Assembly: GCA_963738185.1 (NCBI GenBank)
Contig: CAVTVA010000003.1
Coordinates: 1,984,001 to 2,048,000 of the forward strand
Length of the DNA stretch: 64,000 nucleotides
Source: AP-15 sp963738185
GTDB lineage: Bacteria > Pseudomonadota > Alphaproteobacteria > ATCC43930 > CGMCC-115725
Direction of reading: 5' to 3'
Shown piece after piece: positions 26,179 to 38,022 of the stretch (positions are counted from its first letter, which is position 1; every line of letters begins with the position of its first letter). Made by a program: the position numbers and the translations under genes. A model generated the notes under the pieces. It saw only the letters and a program-made list of their open reading frames with translations, ran no database searches and was not told the origin of the DNA.

Positions 26179-27737
26179 CTACTCCTTGACCGCGGCAGCC
26201 GGCGGCGCCGCCGCGGCGTCCTCGAACCAATGCGCGCGGGCGCGCATGATCATCGCGTTGGCAGCTTCGAGATCGAGGGTGATGCCGCCTTTGTCGGAGG
26301 CGGCGAGCAGCTCGATCAGCTCGTCGCCGGCGAGGTCGGCGAAATCGTCGAGCGTCTTGACGCCTTTCTCGCCGAGCGCCACCAGCATGCCCGGGCTCAG
26401 CCCGTCGAGCGCGGCCAGATCGTCGGCGACCCCGAGCTCGACGCCGGCGCTCCTCGTATTCGCGGTCGCGCCGGTCGAGCGCGCCGCGCGCGCGGTCCTG
26501 CAGCTCGGCGGCGATCTCGGCGTCGAAGCCTTCGATGCCGGCGAGGTCCTCGAGGGCCACATACGCAACCTCTTCGAGCGAGGTGAAGCCCTCGGTCACC
26601 AGCAGATGCGCGATCACGTCGTCGATGTCGAGAGCGTCGATGAACAGCTGGCTGCGGCTGCGGAACTCCTCGGTCCGCCGTTCCGACTCCTCGGCCTCGG
26701 TCAGGATGTCGATGTCCCAGCCGGTCAGCTGCGAGGCCGAGCCGGACATTCTGTCCGCGCCGGCCGATCGCCAGGCTCAACTGGTCGTCGGGGACCACCA
26801 CCTCGATCCGGCGCTGCTCCTCGTCCATGACCACCTTGGCGACCTCGGCCGGGGCCAGCGCGTTGACGACAAAGGTCGCCGGGTCCGACGACCACGGCAT
26901 GATGTCGATCTTTTCGCCCTGCAATTCGCCGACCACGGCCTGGACGCGGCTGCCGCGCATGCCGACGCAGGCGCCGACCGGGTCGATGCCGCTGTCGCGC
27001 GAGATCACCGCGATCTTGGCGCGGCTGCCGGGGTCGCGCGCCACCGCCTTGATCTCGATGATGCCGTCATAGATTTCCGGCACTTCCTGGGCGAACAGTT
27101 TGGCCATGAATTGCGGATGGGTGCGCGACAGGAAGATCTGCGGGCCGCGCGGCTCCTGGCGCACATCGTAGATATAGGCGCGCACCCGCTCGCCCTGGCG
27201 AAAGCTTTCGCGCGGCAATAGCTCGTCGCGGCGCACCATCGCCTCGGCCCGGCCGAGATCGACGACGACATTGCCGAACTCGACCCGCTTGACGAGGCCG
27301 TTGACGATCTCGCCGACGCGGTCCTTGAACTCGAGGAATTGGCGCTGGCGCTCGGCGTCGCGCACCTTCTGCACGATGACCTGCTTGGCGGTCTGCGCGG
27401 CGATCCGGCCGAAATCGATCGGCGGCAGCGGATCGGTGATGAAATCGCCGATCTCGGCCTCGGGGTTGAGGCGCTGCGCCTCGCCGAGCGCGATCTGGGT
27501 CGCCTCGTTCTCGATCGGCTCGGCCACCTCGCGAAAGCGCAACAGGCGGATCTCGCCGTTCCTGCGGTCGATCTCGGCGCGGATGTCGTATTCCTGGCCG
27601 TATTTCGAGCGGCCGGCCTTTTGGATCGCCTGCTCCATCGCTTCGAGGACCTCGTCGCGATCGATGCCCTTGTCGCGGGCGACGGTGTCGGCGACCTGCA
27701 GCAGCTCGGGGCGGGCGTAGGTGACGGTGCTTTCCAT
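26179..27737 (-). CDS. nusA: Transcription termination/antitermination factor NusA (two frame breaks)
   Basis: NusA, 518 residues after correction. The N-terminal RNAP-binding domain has the pattern VARDKGIDRDEVLEAMEQAI, followed by S1 (VEFGNVVVDLGRAEAM), KH1/KH2 (GACVGMRGSRVQAV and LSLAIGRRGQNVRL) and C-terminal acidic helix-hairpin-helix repeats (LTGWDIDILTEAEE, LGVADDLAALDGLSPGM). Single extra bases at about 26737 and 26449 change the frame. The protein continues directly in the next frame each time. It follows rimP and precedes ylxR-infB, the universal order. Confidence 0.93.
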
Positions 27738-27768
27738 GGCTTTCCCGGCGATGCTCTCGAGTTCGAGG

Positions 27769-28257
27769 TCAGTTGGTCCGCGGCCGCGAGGCGGCGATCA
27801 GATCGTCGGTGATAACGAGCTGCGCCCGCGCCACCGCGGCGAGCGGCAGCCGGGTTTCGCCTGTCTCTGCCGCGAGCCGGACCACGCCGTCGGCGGTGCC
27901 GAGCAGGCGCCCGCGAAACCGTTTGCGGCCGTCGATCGGCTGCGCCAGTTCGATCCGCGCCTCGAAACCGGCGAACCGGTCGTAATCCTCGGGCCGGACC
28001 AGCGGCCGGTCGATGCCAGGCGAGCTGACCTCCAGGGTATAGGCCCCGGCGATCGGATCGGCGACATCGAGCAGCGCCGAGACCGAATGGCTGATCAGCG
28101 CGCAATCATCGACGGTCATCGGCGCGTCGTCGACCCGCTCGGCCATGATCTGCAAGGTCGCGCGGCGACCGCTGGTCACGGCCACCCGCACGAGGCGATA
28201 GCCCATCGCCGCCAGCGACGGCTCGATCATCTGCGCGATAGCGTCGGTATCGACCAA
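27769..28257 (-). CDS. rimP: Ribosome maturation factor RimP
   Basis: RimP, about 162 residues, needed for 30S subunit maturation. It shows the family motifs IEPSLAAMGYRLVRVAV, MTVDDCALISHSVSALLDV and the hallmark YTLEVSSPGIDRPLVRPEDY. No ATG is available at the right place. The TTG at 28257, with AGG just upstream, gives the expected N-terminus (VDTDAIAQMIEP) and is preferred over far-upstream ATGs in a frame that crosses another gene. It is the first gene of the rimP-nusA-ylxR-infB-rbfA-truB operon, so the operon promoter should lie in 28258-28496. Confidence 0.88.
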   Translation of the reverse strand: MVDTDAIAQMIEPSLAAMGYRLVRVAVTSGRRATLQIMAERVDDAPMTVDDCALISHSVSALLDVADPIAGAYTLEVSSPGIDRPLVRPEDYDRFAGFEARIELAQPIDGRKRFRGRLLGTADGVVRLAAETGETRLPLAAVARAQLVITDDLIAASRPRTN

Positions 28258-28496
28258 AAACCTGACCTCGGGTCCCGAACTCTGTGTCGCTATACGAAAA
28301 AGTGGGCGCTTGGCCCACCTGCAATGCAGTCCGCCAAGCGGACCTCTGCGACTGCGTTTCGCATCGTGAATATAATCGAAATCTGCCGACCCGCAAGGGC
28401 GTTGCCACGCTTCGCGGCATTCGCGGATGCTGCGCAAAGGGATGCCCGGGGCGCTCGCGCCAATGTCCGCGCGATCGTGTCTCGCGCCGCTCGCCC

Positions 28497-30101
28497 TCAC
28501 GCCGCTTTTGCGTCCTCGCGGATCATCGCCGCCCCCTTTTCGCCGATCATGATCGAGGGCGCGTTGGTGTTGCCGGTGGTCACCGTCGGCATCACCGAGG
28601 CGTCGATGACGCGCAGCCCGCCGACACCATGAACCTTGAGCCGCGAGTCGACCGCCGCCATCGGATCCTCGCCCATCCGGCAGGTGCCGACCGGGTGATG
28701 CAGATTGATGCCGGCGCGGTGCACAAAGTCGGTCAGCGCCTCCTCCGACCGGGCCGCCGGGCCGGGCATCGTCTCCGCAGCGCTGTGCCGGGCCAGCGGC
28801 GGTGCCGCGAAAATCCGCCGGGCATGGTCGATCCCGGCCAGCAGCACCTGCACGTCGCTCGCCGCCGACAGATAATTGGGCCGGATCTCCGGGCGGGCCA
28901 GCGGGTCGGCCGAGCGCGCCATGATCGTGCCGCGGCTGTCGGGCCGCACCGCGCAGGCGACGATGGTCATGCCGGGCTCGCGCTCGAGGCGGCCGATCGC
29001 ACCCTGGTCGTAGCTGCCGGGAGTGAACAATAATTGCAGATCGGGGCTGGCCAGCCCCTCGCGGCTGCGGCAGAACACCATGGCGCTGGTGACGCCAAAG
29101 GTCAGGGCGCCGCGGCCGGTCGCGGCATAGCGGCCGATCTCGCGCACCAATCTTGTGCCGCGAGCCAGCTGGTTGATCGAGGCTTCGCCGGTGACCCGGT
29201 GCGTCACCCGCGCTGCGATATGGTCGGAGAGGTTGGCGCCGACCCCCGGCAGATCGTGCACGACCGGCACGCGGATCGATTGCAGGTGGCCGGCAGGCCC
29301 GATGCCCGATACCTGTAAGAGGTGCGGCGAGTTGACGGTGCCGCCGCACACGATCACCTCGCGCGCCGCCAATGCCCGGCTGTGTTGGCCATTGTGGCGA
29401 AAGGCGATGCCGGTGCAGCGTTTCCCGTCGAAAATCAGCCGGGTCGCGACCGCCTTGGTCAGGATCCGAAGATTAGGCCGGCGCCGCGCCTCGGCGAGAA
29501 AGGTCTGCGCGGTCGAGCCGCGGAACCGGCCGCCGCGGGTCATCTGCGAATAGCCCACACCTTCTTGCGTGGCGCCATTGTAGTCCTTGGTCAGCTTGAA
29601 CCCGACCTGCTGTGCGGCTTCGACAAAGCGATGCGTCAACGGCAGGATCGTGCGGTAATCCTCGACCGGCAACGGGCCGCCCGTGCTGCGGAACTCCGGG
29701 TCGCCCGCGGCGTAGTTCTCCGATTTCTTGAAATAGGGCAGCACATCGGCGTAGCTCCAGCCGCGGCAGCCCATCTGCGCCCAGCCGTCGTAATCGGCCG
29801 GGTTGCCGCGCACATAGAGCATGCCGTTGATCGAGCTGGTGCCGCCCAGCACCCGGCCGCGCGGCCAATGCAACGCCCGATTGCCGATACTGGTTTCGTG
29901 CTCGGCATAATAGTTCCAGTTGACCAGCGGGTTGGCGCGCAGTCGCAAGGCCCCGGCCGGCACGTGGATCATCGGATGCCAGTCGCGCGGCCCGGCCTCG
30001 AGCAGCACCACCCGCGCCCCATCCTCGCTCAGCCGGTCGGCGACGACGCAGCCGGCGGACCCGGCCCCGACCACGACATAATCCGCGCTTAAATCGGTCA
30101 C
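28497..30101 (-). CDS. GMC family FAD-dependent oxidoreductase
   Basis: Glucose-methanol-choline oxidoreductase, 534 residues from the GTG at 30101, which has GAGG upstream. The FAD dinucleotide fold is DYVVVGAGSAGCVVADRLSE. Other signatures are WPRGRVLGGTSSINGMLYVRGN, GTVNSPHLLQVSGIGP, and at the C-terminus HPVGTCRMGED with the catalytic His and VIDASVMPTVTTGNTNAPSIMIGEKGA. Members oxidise alcohols such as choline or polyethylene glycol; the substrate is not predictable here. A longer ATG start at 30149 is possible. It is divergent from nothing in particular and stands alone beside the toxin-antitoxin patch. Confidence 0.92.
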   Translation of the reverse strand: MTDLSADYVVVGAGSAGCVVADRLSEDGARVVLLEAGPRDWHPMIHVPAGALRLRANPLVNWNYYAEHETSIGNRALHWPRGRVLGGTSSINGMLYVRGNPADYDGWAQMGCRGWSYADVLPYFKKSENYAAGDPEFRSTGGPLPVEDYRTILPLTHRFVEAAQQVGFKLTKDYNGATQEGVGYSQMTRGGRFRGSTAQTFLAEARRRPNLRILTKAVATRLIFDGKRCTGIAFRHNGQHSRALAAREVIVCGGTVNSPHLLQVSGIGPAGHLQSIRVPVVHDLPGVGANLSDHIAARVTHRVTGEASINQLARGTRLVREIGRYAATGRGALTFGVTSAMVFCRSREGLASPDLQLLFTPGSYDQGAIGRLEREPGMTIVACAVRPDSRGTIMARSADPLARPEIRPNYLSAASDVQVLLAGIDHARRIFAAPPLARHSAAETMPGPAARSEEALTDFVHRAGINLHHPVGTCRMGEDPMAAVDSRLKVHGVGGLRVIDASVMPTVTTGNTNAPSIMIGEKGAAMIREDAKAA

Positions 30102-30275
30102 GAAAGCCTCGCCTGTCGATATCCCGCACCCACCGGCTTTGGGAGGCATGGGCTACCGCCCTGCTTCTTCCGGCTTCGGCTCGCTGTCAAGCGCGCGGGC
30201 GTGCACGAGGCGAAGCGTTGGGCGGCTCCAGCCGACCCATATTGTCAATCCGCGCAGCCAGCATCCACGTCGCGC

Positions 30276-30467
30276 TCAGAAGGCCTTCGGTAGGCCGGCG
30301 GCACGCAGAACGCGATTTGCGATGTGCTTCGACTTCATGCCGTCGTCGATCACCAGCACCGCGCCGGTTTTCGGGCTTCGCCAGATTTCGTGGTCGCCCC
30401 TTCCTTGGCGCACCAACTCGCAGCCGGCCGCGCGCAGCAGACGACGCAGCTCGTCGGATAGCTTCAC
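30276..30467 (-). CDS. hicA: HicA-type mRNA interferase toxin
   Basis: A 63-residue protein of the HicA/YcfA family. It starts with a GTG (KLSDELRRLLRAAGCELVRQG) and carries the catalytic region GRGDHEIWRSPKTG followed by KSKHIANRVLRAAGL, the double-stranded-RNA-binding-like fold with its single active histidine. HicA cleaves mRNA. The gene begins 6 bases after its presumed antitoxin, so the order is antitoxin-toxin, the reverse of most hicAB loci. Length and motif are normal; it appears intact. Confidence 0.8.
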   Translation of the reverse strand: MKLSDELRRLLRAAGCELVRQGRGDHEIWRSPKTGAVLVIDDGMKSKHIANRVLRAAGLPKAF

Positions 30468-30473
30468 CGCCCG

Positions 30474-30935
30474 TCAGTCGAGGTCGAGGTCGTCGATCGA
30501 CGGATATTCGTCCAGGACGATGGCGATGCCGTCGGCGCCAAGGCCCGCTGCGAGTGCAAAATCGGGGACGATGCCGACGGCCCGCCGCATCGCGTCGGCA
30601 AAGTCATCGGCTTCGAATGCAAGGCCCGCGTGCGTATAGGACGTGACGAGGAGCTTTCCGCTCTCCGGGTCCGGCGCGGCACGCAACAGAAAGACAACCC
30701 TAACTTCCGGCACATCGCCGTGAAAGGCGACGGGCCGGTGGATCTGGCTTTCCGTTCGCAGGACTCGGCCGCTGCGATCCGAATGGGGGCGCAGGGCGGC
30801 GGGATCGATGGCAGCCAATGCTGTCGTCATGAGTGGAACATCGAATTCGGGCGGCATGATGTCAACATCGCGCGCAGCAGGCCCGGCTCGGATTAACGCA
30901 GTGGATGCAGGCGTTGTCCGGTTGCTTGCCACCAT
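30474..30935 (-). CDS. DUF1902/HicB-like antitoxin
   Basis: Probable antitoxin partner of the HicA-type toxin. The C-terminal half (EVRVVFLLRAAPDPESGKLLVTSYTHAGLAFEADDFADAMRRAVGIVPDFAL) has the partial RNase-H-like fold layout of HicB/DUF1902 proteins. The N-terminal half is not recognisable. The longest frame has 153 residues; ATGs at 30857 and 30830 would give shorter proteins and avoid overlapping the divergent PEP-CTERM frame. None has a clear ribosome binding site. I infer the role from position and partial similarity. Confidence 0.6.
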   Translation of the reverse strand: MVASNRTTPASTALIRAGPAARDVDIMPPEFDVPLMTTALAAIDPAALRPHSDRSGRVLRTESQIHRPVAFHGDVPEVRVVFLLRAAPDPESGKLLVTSYTHAGLAFEADDFADAMRRAVGIVPDFALAAGLGADGIAIVLDEYPSIDDLDLD

Positions 30936-31978
30936 CAGACGATCCCCTCCAATGTACGCGGAGTGCCGCGTTCAGTCCCGGTGAACTCAACGGAGCATGG
31001 TCTTTCGAGGTAAAGAGCCCCTCGGGTACGATTGCGGTCTTTCCGCTGCCGTCTGTCGCTTCGATCCCAGTGACATCCGTGCCGTTCCCGTCGAGCGTGA
31101 CGATCACCAACTCGGCCAGCGGAGTAAACCCGACGATCAGTTGGACGTTGCCGGGCAGCACCAGCCCCAGCGGCGGCAGTTACGCACCAAACGCGTTCCG
31201 CGTACAAATCTTCGATCGATCGCATCCTCTGGCGCCCGGTGTCGCCGATGTTATTTATTCCACCAGCCTGTCCCCGACAGCGACCAGCTTTACGATCCCG
31301 ACGGCCCTGGGTGGTGGGCGAAGCTTGATCATCGGGGATAAATATTCTATTAATTTTCAAATGATAACCACGAGGGATGGAGGCTCGAATCCGACCAACA
31401 GTCAAGCTGATATTTTGACCAGATCGAATTCATGGTTTGATTTCACCCCAGAACTCGGGAGCACGACGCCGACCAATATCAACTTGCCGATGGTCGATGG
31501 GATAACCGGCGTCTATCATTTCGATGTCGGGAGTGTCGGGCCGGATTCGGTGACGTATATCGATCCGACGATCGCGATCGGCTACAAATACGATATCGGG
31601 GCGGGCGATCCGAATTTCGCCTCGGTGATCCTGCCCGATGTCGGCGGCGGCGCGTTCGATCTGTCCTATCTCTCGACCGAGATCCCGCTCGACGCCGGCA
31701 TGCAATATTTCTTTCCGGCGGGCGGCGTCGCCGATTTCACGGTCACCGGCATCGATCCCGCGGCCGAGCTCGATCCCGCCGACACCTCGGCCTTTGTTAC
31801 TGGTCTCACCTTTGCCGCCGACGGGTCGTTCACCGGCACGATGACGCCCTTGACCGAAAACGTCGCCGCCACCCCGGAGCCCGCCTCGCTAGCGCTGCTT
31901 GCCTTCGGCCTCCTTGGCTTTGCTGCGACTTACCGCTGGCACCGCAAATCCGGACAGCCCCGATTTGCCGAAGGCTGA
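30905..31978 (+). pseudogene. PEP-CTERM protein lacking its signal peptide
   Basis: A 357-codon frame ending in a clear PEP-CTERM sorting signal: TPEPASLALLAFGLLGF, then basic YRWHRK. The body is Ser/Thr/Asp-rich and beta-like (GSSPS, FTPELGST, IAIGYKYDIGAGDPN), as in secreted PEP-CTERM proteins. The N-terminus (MQALSGCLPPSDDP) has no signal peptide and no ribosome binding site, and it overlaps the divergent antitoxin gene. Since PEP-CTERM proteins must be exported before exosortase acts, the 5' end seems lost or replaced. Codon use is less GC-biased in the first half than in its neighbours. Confidence 0.7.
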
Positions 31979-32042
31979 TCTCGGGTCTTTGCGAAAAAGG
32001 GGGACAGCGGATTCACCCCCGTCGTTCTGCTGGTCCCCGAGT

Positions 32043-32342
32043 TCAGCAAGCGGCGGGTGGCGGGAAATGCTTCACCTCGACCTGGTCCAAGTGTTGCTCG
32101 GCCTGCCACAGGTCAAACTGAAGCTGCAACCGCAGCCAACTCTCCGGCGAGCGGCCAAACGCTTTCGACAATCGGATCGCCATCTCGGGAGAAATCCCCG
32201 CGCGGCCGTTGAGCAGCGCCGATAATGTGCGGCGCGCAACACCGAGCCCGTCAGCGGCGGCAGTAACCGTCAGGCCCAAGGGATCGAGGCACAGCTCCCT
32301 GATAACCTCGCCGGGATGCGGCGGGTTGTGCATGCTCGGCAT
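32043..32342 (-). CDS. higA: HigA-type antitoxin (HTH)
   Basis: A 99-residue antitoxin with an Xre-type helix-turn-helix. It starts MPSMHNPPHPGEVIRELCLDPLGL, the characteristic HPGE motif of HigA, followed by TAAADGLGVARRTLSALLNGRAGISPEMAIRLSKAFG. It binds and neutralises HigB and represses the locus. It follows higB by 24 bases in the typical toxin-antitoxin order. The antitoxin is intact although the toxin is not. Confidence 0.9.
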   Translation of the reverse strand: MPSMHNPPHPGEVIRELCLDPLGLTVTAAADGLGVARRTLSALLNGRAGISPEMAIRLSKAFGRSPESWLRLQLQFDLWQAEQHLDQVEVKHFPPPAAC

Positions 32343-32366
32343 AACTTTCTCCTGCTTTGCAGCAGT

Positions 32367-32650
32367 TCAGTGGTAATCGACCAAATCGACATTCGTGACG
32401 TCCTGACCCGCGAATTCGAACGTCACGCGCCAGTTACCGGAGACCGACACCGACCATTGACCCGCACGCTGGCCACGAAGGCGATGCAGCCGGGCACCGG
32501 GCACGGCACCGCCATGTCGGACGGCGCCGCGGCGGTTGCAAGAGCTGCAAGCACCGCCCGCAACCGCTTCACCTGTTGTGCGGAAACGCCGCTGGTATTG
32601 CCGCGCAAATATAACCGCTCCAACCCGCTATGGCGGAACCGCAAGATCAC
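32367..32650 (-). pseudogene. higB: HigB-type toxin with frame break
   Basis: RelE/HigB ribosome-dependent mRNA interferase. The first frame codes MILRFRHSGLERLYLRG through APSDMAVP, and a second frame carries GARLHRLRGQ and QWSVSVSGNWRVTFEF to DLVDYH. The break is at 32493-32510, where GGCAC occurs three times; removing 5 bases gives 92 residues, the normal HigB length. This looks like a tandem duplication of GTGCC and would truncate the toxin before its catalytic C-terminus. Unlike the single-base breaks elsewhere, it is a plausible real mutation. Confidence 0.8.
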
Positions 32651-32857
32651 CCTGAGACGTGTGACGTGTCAGGTTACGTCAGTCAAGATCGGTAAGGATA
32701 CCGAGAAAACGAAGGCGCGCGCCTGCTCGAAGCCGATCCACAGCGCTGCACTCTCTCGTAATGAGCTGCGTGTTCGGCGCTGCGGCTGCGGGTCCATTGT
32801 CTTCCGCCTTGCGCGGAGGCAAGCTCGCGCGAGCCGCAAGCGAGGGAGGAGAAAGCC

Positions 32858-34605
32858 ATGCCGATCGCGCCGATGCTGACCGAGGAGACGCCGGCGAGCG
32901 CGCTGGTCGCGCGGGTGCTCGAAGAGGCCGGGATCGAGATGGTGTTTGGCATCTCGGGCGGCCATACCGGCCGCATCGTGTCGGGGTTGAGCAAATACCA
33001 GAACTCGATCCGCACTGTCCTGGTGCGCGAGGAATCCTTGGGCGGGGTGATGGCCGAGGTTTACGGCCGGCTGACGCGGCGGCCGGGCGTGCTGCTGGGC
33101 CAGGGACCGTGGGTGCTCGGCAACGGGATGATCGGGATCATCGAAGCGCATCTGTCGAGCACGCCGATGCTGCTGCTGACCGATTTCAGCGACGCGCCGC
33201 GGTTTGCCCTGCACGCGCCCTACCAGCAGGGGACCGGCGACTGGGGCAGCTGGGACGCGCGCCGCGCCTTTGGCGGCGTCACCAAGCAGGTCATGCAGGC
33301 GCACGACCCGGTGGCCGCGGTGCAGGCGACCCAGCTGGGCATCAAGCACGCGCTGTCGGGGCAGCCGGGGCCGGTCGCGATCCTCTATGCCCATGATGCG
33401 CTGGCCGGCTCGGTGGTGCCGGACTCGCAGCCGATGCTGTACCCGACCCGGCATTATTTGCCGGCCGTGCCGCCGCCGGCCGAGCAGCGCCAGGTCGAGG
33501 CCGCGGCCCAGGCGATCCTCGCGGCGCAGAAGCCGGTGCTGATCGCCGGCAACGGCGTGCGCATCGCCCACGCCTACGAGCCGCTGCGCCGCTTGGCCGA
33601 GGCAGCAGGGCTGCCGGTGGCGACGACCGCGGCCGGCAAGGGCTGCTTTGCCGAGACCCATCCGCTGGCCTTGGGCGTGTTCGGCACCTTTGGCACCGAG
33701 GCGGCCAATGCCGCTATCGCCGAGGCCGATCTGGTGCTGGTGGTCGGCTCCAAGCTCAGCCCAAGCGACACCGCCTGGGAGAACCGCACCTTGCTCGACC
33801 CGGCGCGGCAAACATTCGTGCAGATCGACATCGAGCCGCGCAACGCGTCGTGGAACTATCCGGCCGAGCATGTGCTGATGGGCGACGCGGCGGTGATCCT
33901 CGGCCAACTACTGCACGAGGTTACTGCTACTGCTCGCGGGACGGACCGCCGCCAGGGCGCCGAGCGCCGGGTTGCCGGCGCATCGCGAGCGCCACGGCTA
34001 TTTCAACGAGCGCGCCTATTTCGCCGACGACAAGCCGATCCTGCCGCAGCGCCTGATCGGCGAATTGTCGCGCGGCCTGCCCGAGGATGCGATCGTCACC
34101 TGCGACGCTGGCGAAAACCGCATCATGATGACGCATTTCTATCAGACGAAGCGCGCCGAGGGGTTTTTGCAGGCGGCGGGCTCGGGGCCGATGGGGTTCG
34201 CCATCCCGGCGGCGCTCGGCGCCAAGCTCGTCCATCCCGACCGGCCGGTCGTCGCGGTGTGCGGCGACGGTGGGTTTGCGATGACCATGAACGGGCTGAT
34301 GACCGCGGTCGAGCGCGACATCCCGATCATAGTGCGTCGTCTTCAACAACAACGCGCTGGGCTGGGTATTGCACGGCTCGGGGCCATTCGCGGCCGAGTT
34401 CAACGATTGGGACCACGCCGCGATCGCCCGCGCGCTCGGCTGCCGCGGCGTGCGCATCGAGGAGCCGGCGGCGATCGCCCCGGCCTTGCGCGATGCGCTG
34501 GCGGCGCGGGCGCCAACCGTGCTCGACGTGCGCACCTCGCTCGCCGTGACCTTTGCCGACATCACCTCGCAATTGGCTAAGGACGCCTCGCCCCGGCGGC
34601 GTTGA
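32858..34605 (+). CDS. ThDP-dependent enzyme, acetolactate-synthase-like (two frame breaks)
   Basis: Thiamine-diphosphate enzyme of the acetolactate synthase/benzoylformate decarboxylase superfamily, about 581 residues after removing two extra bases. The N-terminal ThDP-activating Glu is in VLVREESLGGVMAEVYGR. The central domain has KPVLIAGNGVRIAHAYEPL. The C-terminal ThDP motif begins VAVCGDGGFAMTMNGL and continues with the expected FNNNALGW, which is only seen in the next frame. Breaks are at about 33935 and 34335, each a single inserted base. The GGAGGAG site supports the start at 32858. The substrate is unknown. Confidence 0.85.
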
Positions 34606-34610
34606 GCGCG

Positions 34611-35789
34611 ATGTCGTCCATTCCTGCAATCGACGCGGTGCTGCGCCGCGCCGCCGAGGGCGGCGATGTGCCGGGCGTGGTGGCGCTGGCGGCGACCCCG
34701 GACCGGGTCGTCTACGAGGGCGCCTTTGGCCGGCGCGACCTTGCCCAAGACGGCGAGATGACCCTCGACACGATCTTTCGCATCGCCTCGATGACCAAGG
34801 CGGTGACCTCGGTCGCGGCGATGCAGCTGGTCGAGGCGGGCCGGCTCGAGCTCGATCAGCCGATCGGCCGGGTGCTGCCGGAATTGGCTGCGCCGCACGT
34901 GCTGGACGGGTTCGACGCCTCCGGCAAGCCGCGGCTGCGCCCAGCCCGGCGGCCGATCACCCTGCGCCATCTTTTGACCCATACCGCCGGCTTTGGCTAT
35001 GAGATGCTGAATTCGGACCTGATCCGCTACATCCACCGCACCGGCACGCCCTCGACCAGCACCGGCCAGCTCGCCTCGCTGCGCCTGCCATTGCTGTTTG
35101 ATCCGGGGGAGCGCTGGGAGTACGGCATCGCCATCGACTGGGTTGGGCGCGCGGTCGAAGCAGCCAGCGGCCAACCGCTCGACGCCTATTGTCGCGAGCA
35201 TATTTTCGAGCCGCTCGGCATGAGCGACACCGGGTTCGAGCTGTCGGCGGAGCAGAGCTTGCGGCTGGCGCGGGTGCACCAGCGACAGCCGGACGGGTCA
35301 TTGGCGCCAATCACGATGGATATGCCGCCGCAAAAGCCGGAGTTTTGGGCCGGCGGCGGCGGCCTCTATTCCACCGGCCCCGATTATCTGAGCTTTCTGC
35401 AGATGGTCCTGAACCAGGGGCAGCTCGACGGCGCCCGGGTGCTCCGCTCGGAAACGGTCGCGGCGATGGCAAGGAACCAGACCGGCGAGCTCGAAGCCGG
35501 GATCATGCGGACGGCGATGCCGGAGCGGACCAACGATTTTGCGCTGTTTCCGGAAATGCGCTGCCAATGGGGGCTGGGCTGGATGATCACGCCGCAGCCG
35601 GGCCCCAACGGCCGCAGCGCCGGCAGCCTGACCTGGGGCGGGATCTTCAACAGCTATTACTGGATCGATCCGGCGGCCGGGGTCGCCGGGGCGCTCCTGG
35701 CCCAGTTCCTACCGTTCGCCGACCCGCGCGCGCTTGCCCTTGCCGGCGCCTTCGAGCGCGGGGTCTATCGAGCGACGAACGCGGAGTGA
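34611..35789 (+). CDS. Class C beta-lactamase-like serine hydrolase
   Basis: A 392-residue serine hydrolase of the beta-lactamase/esterase (EstB) family. The Ser-x-x-Lys nucleophile motif is SMTK in IFRIASMTKAVTSVA, the general-base Tyr is probably in RWEYGIAIDW, and a C-terminal LTWGGIFNSYYW resembles the HTG/WGG loop of esterases of this group. There is no signal peptide, so it is cytoplasmic and more likely an esterase or amidase than a resistance enzyme. The ATG at 34611 lies 5 bases after the ThDP gene stop, so the two probably form an operon. Confidence 0.87.
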   Translation: MSSIPAIDAVLRRAAEGGDVPGVVALAATPDRVVYEGAFGRRDLAQDGEMTLDTIFRIASMTKAVTSVAAMQLVEAGRLELDQPIGRVLPELAAPHVLDGFDASGKPRLRPARRPITLRHLLTHTAGFGYEMLNSDLIRYIHRTGTPSTSTGQLASLRLPLLFDPGERWEYGIAIDWVGRAVEAASGQPLDAYCREHIFEPLGMSDTGFELSAEQSLRLARVHQRQPDGSLAPITMDMPPQKPEFWAGGGGLYSTGPDYLSFLQMVLNQGQLDGARVLRSETVAAMARNQTGELEAGIMRTAMPERTNDFALFPEMRCQWGLGWMITPQPGPNGRSAGSLTWGGIFNSYYWIDPAAGVAGALLAQFLPFADPRALALAGAFERGVYRATNAE

Positions 35790-35863
35790 GCCTCGCCGGC
35801 GGCAAACTGGCGTTGCGTTCGCGCCGGCTGCCGACGGTCGCGCGGACATGCTAAGAGACCGCG

Positions 35864-37735
<1,872 letters not shown>

Positions 37736-38022
37736 TCGGGCGCCCCGCAAAGGCTCCGCGGGCTCGGCCGCGTTCTTCAAAGAGAGGCGGCTGAGGCCGC
37801 GGTTCGACGGTCCGTTTACGGAGGGCTGCGGCCGGGCAAGAACCGCGCCGCCGTCGCGCGGCCGATGGCCGCACGCCGGCGCGACGACCCTGATGTACTT
37901 TGACAGACTTGATCAATACGGTCTATTCCGGTGCCGCATCAAGGGTACACTCGAATTGATCGGGGCGCCGCAAGCGAGCCTGAGAGCCGCTGGATCGCGG
38001 CCCTTTGGGAGCAGACATCGCC

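Noticed and set aside
28258..28496. tRNA or sigma-54 promoter upstream of rimP
   Set aside because: I looked for a tRNA cloverleaf and a TGGCAC-N5-TTGC pattern here; neither is convincing.
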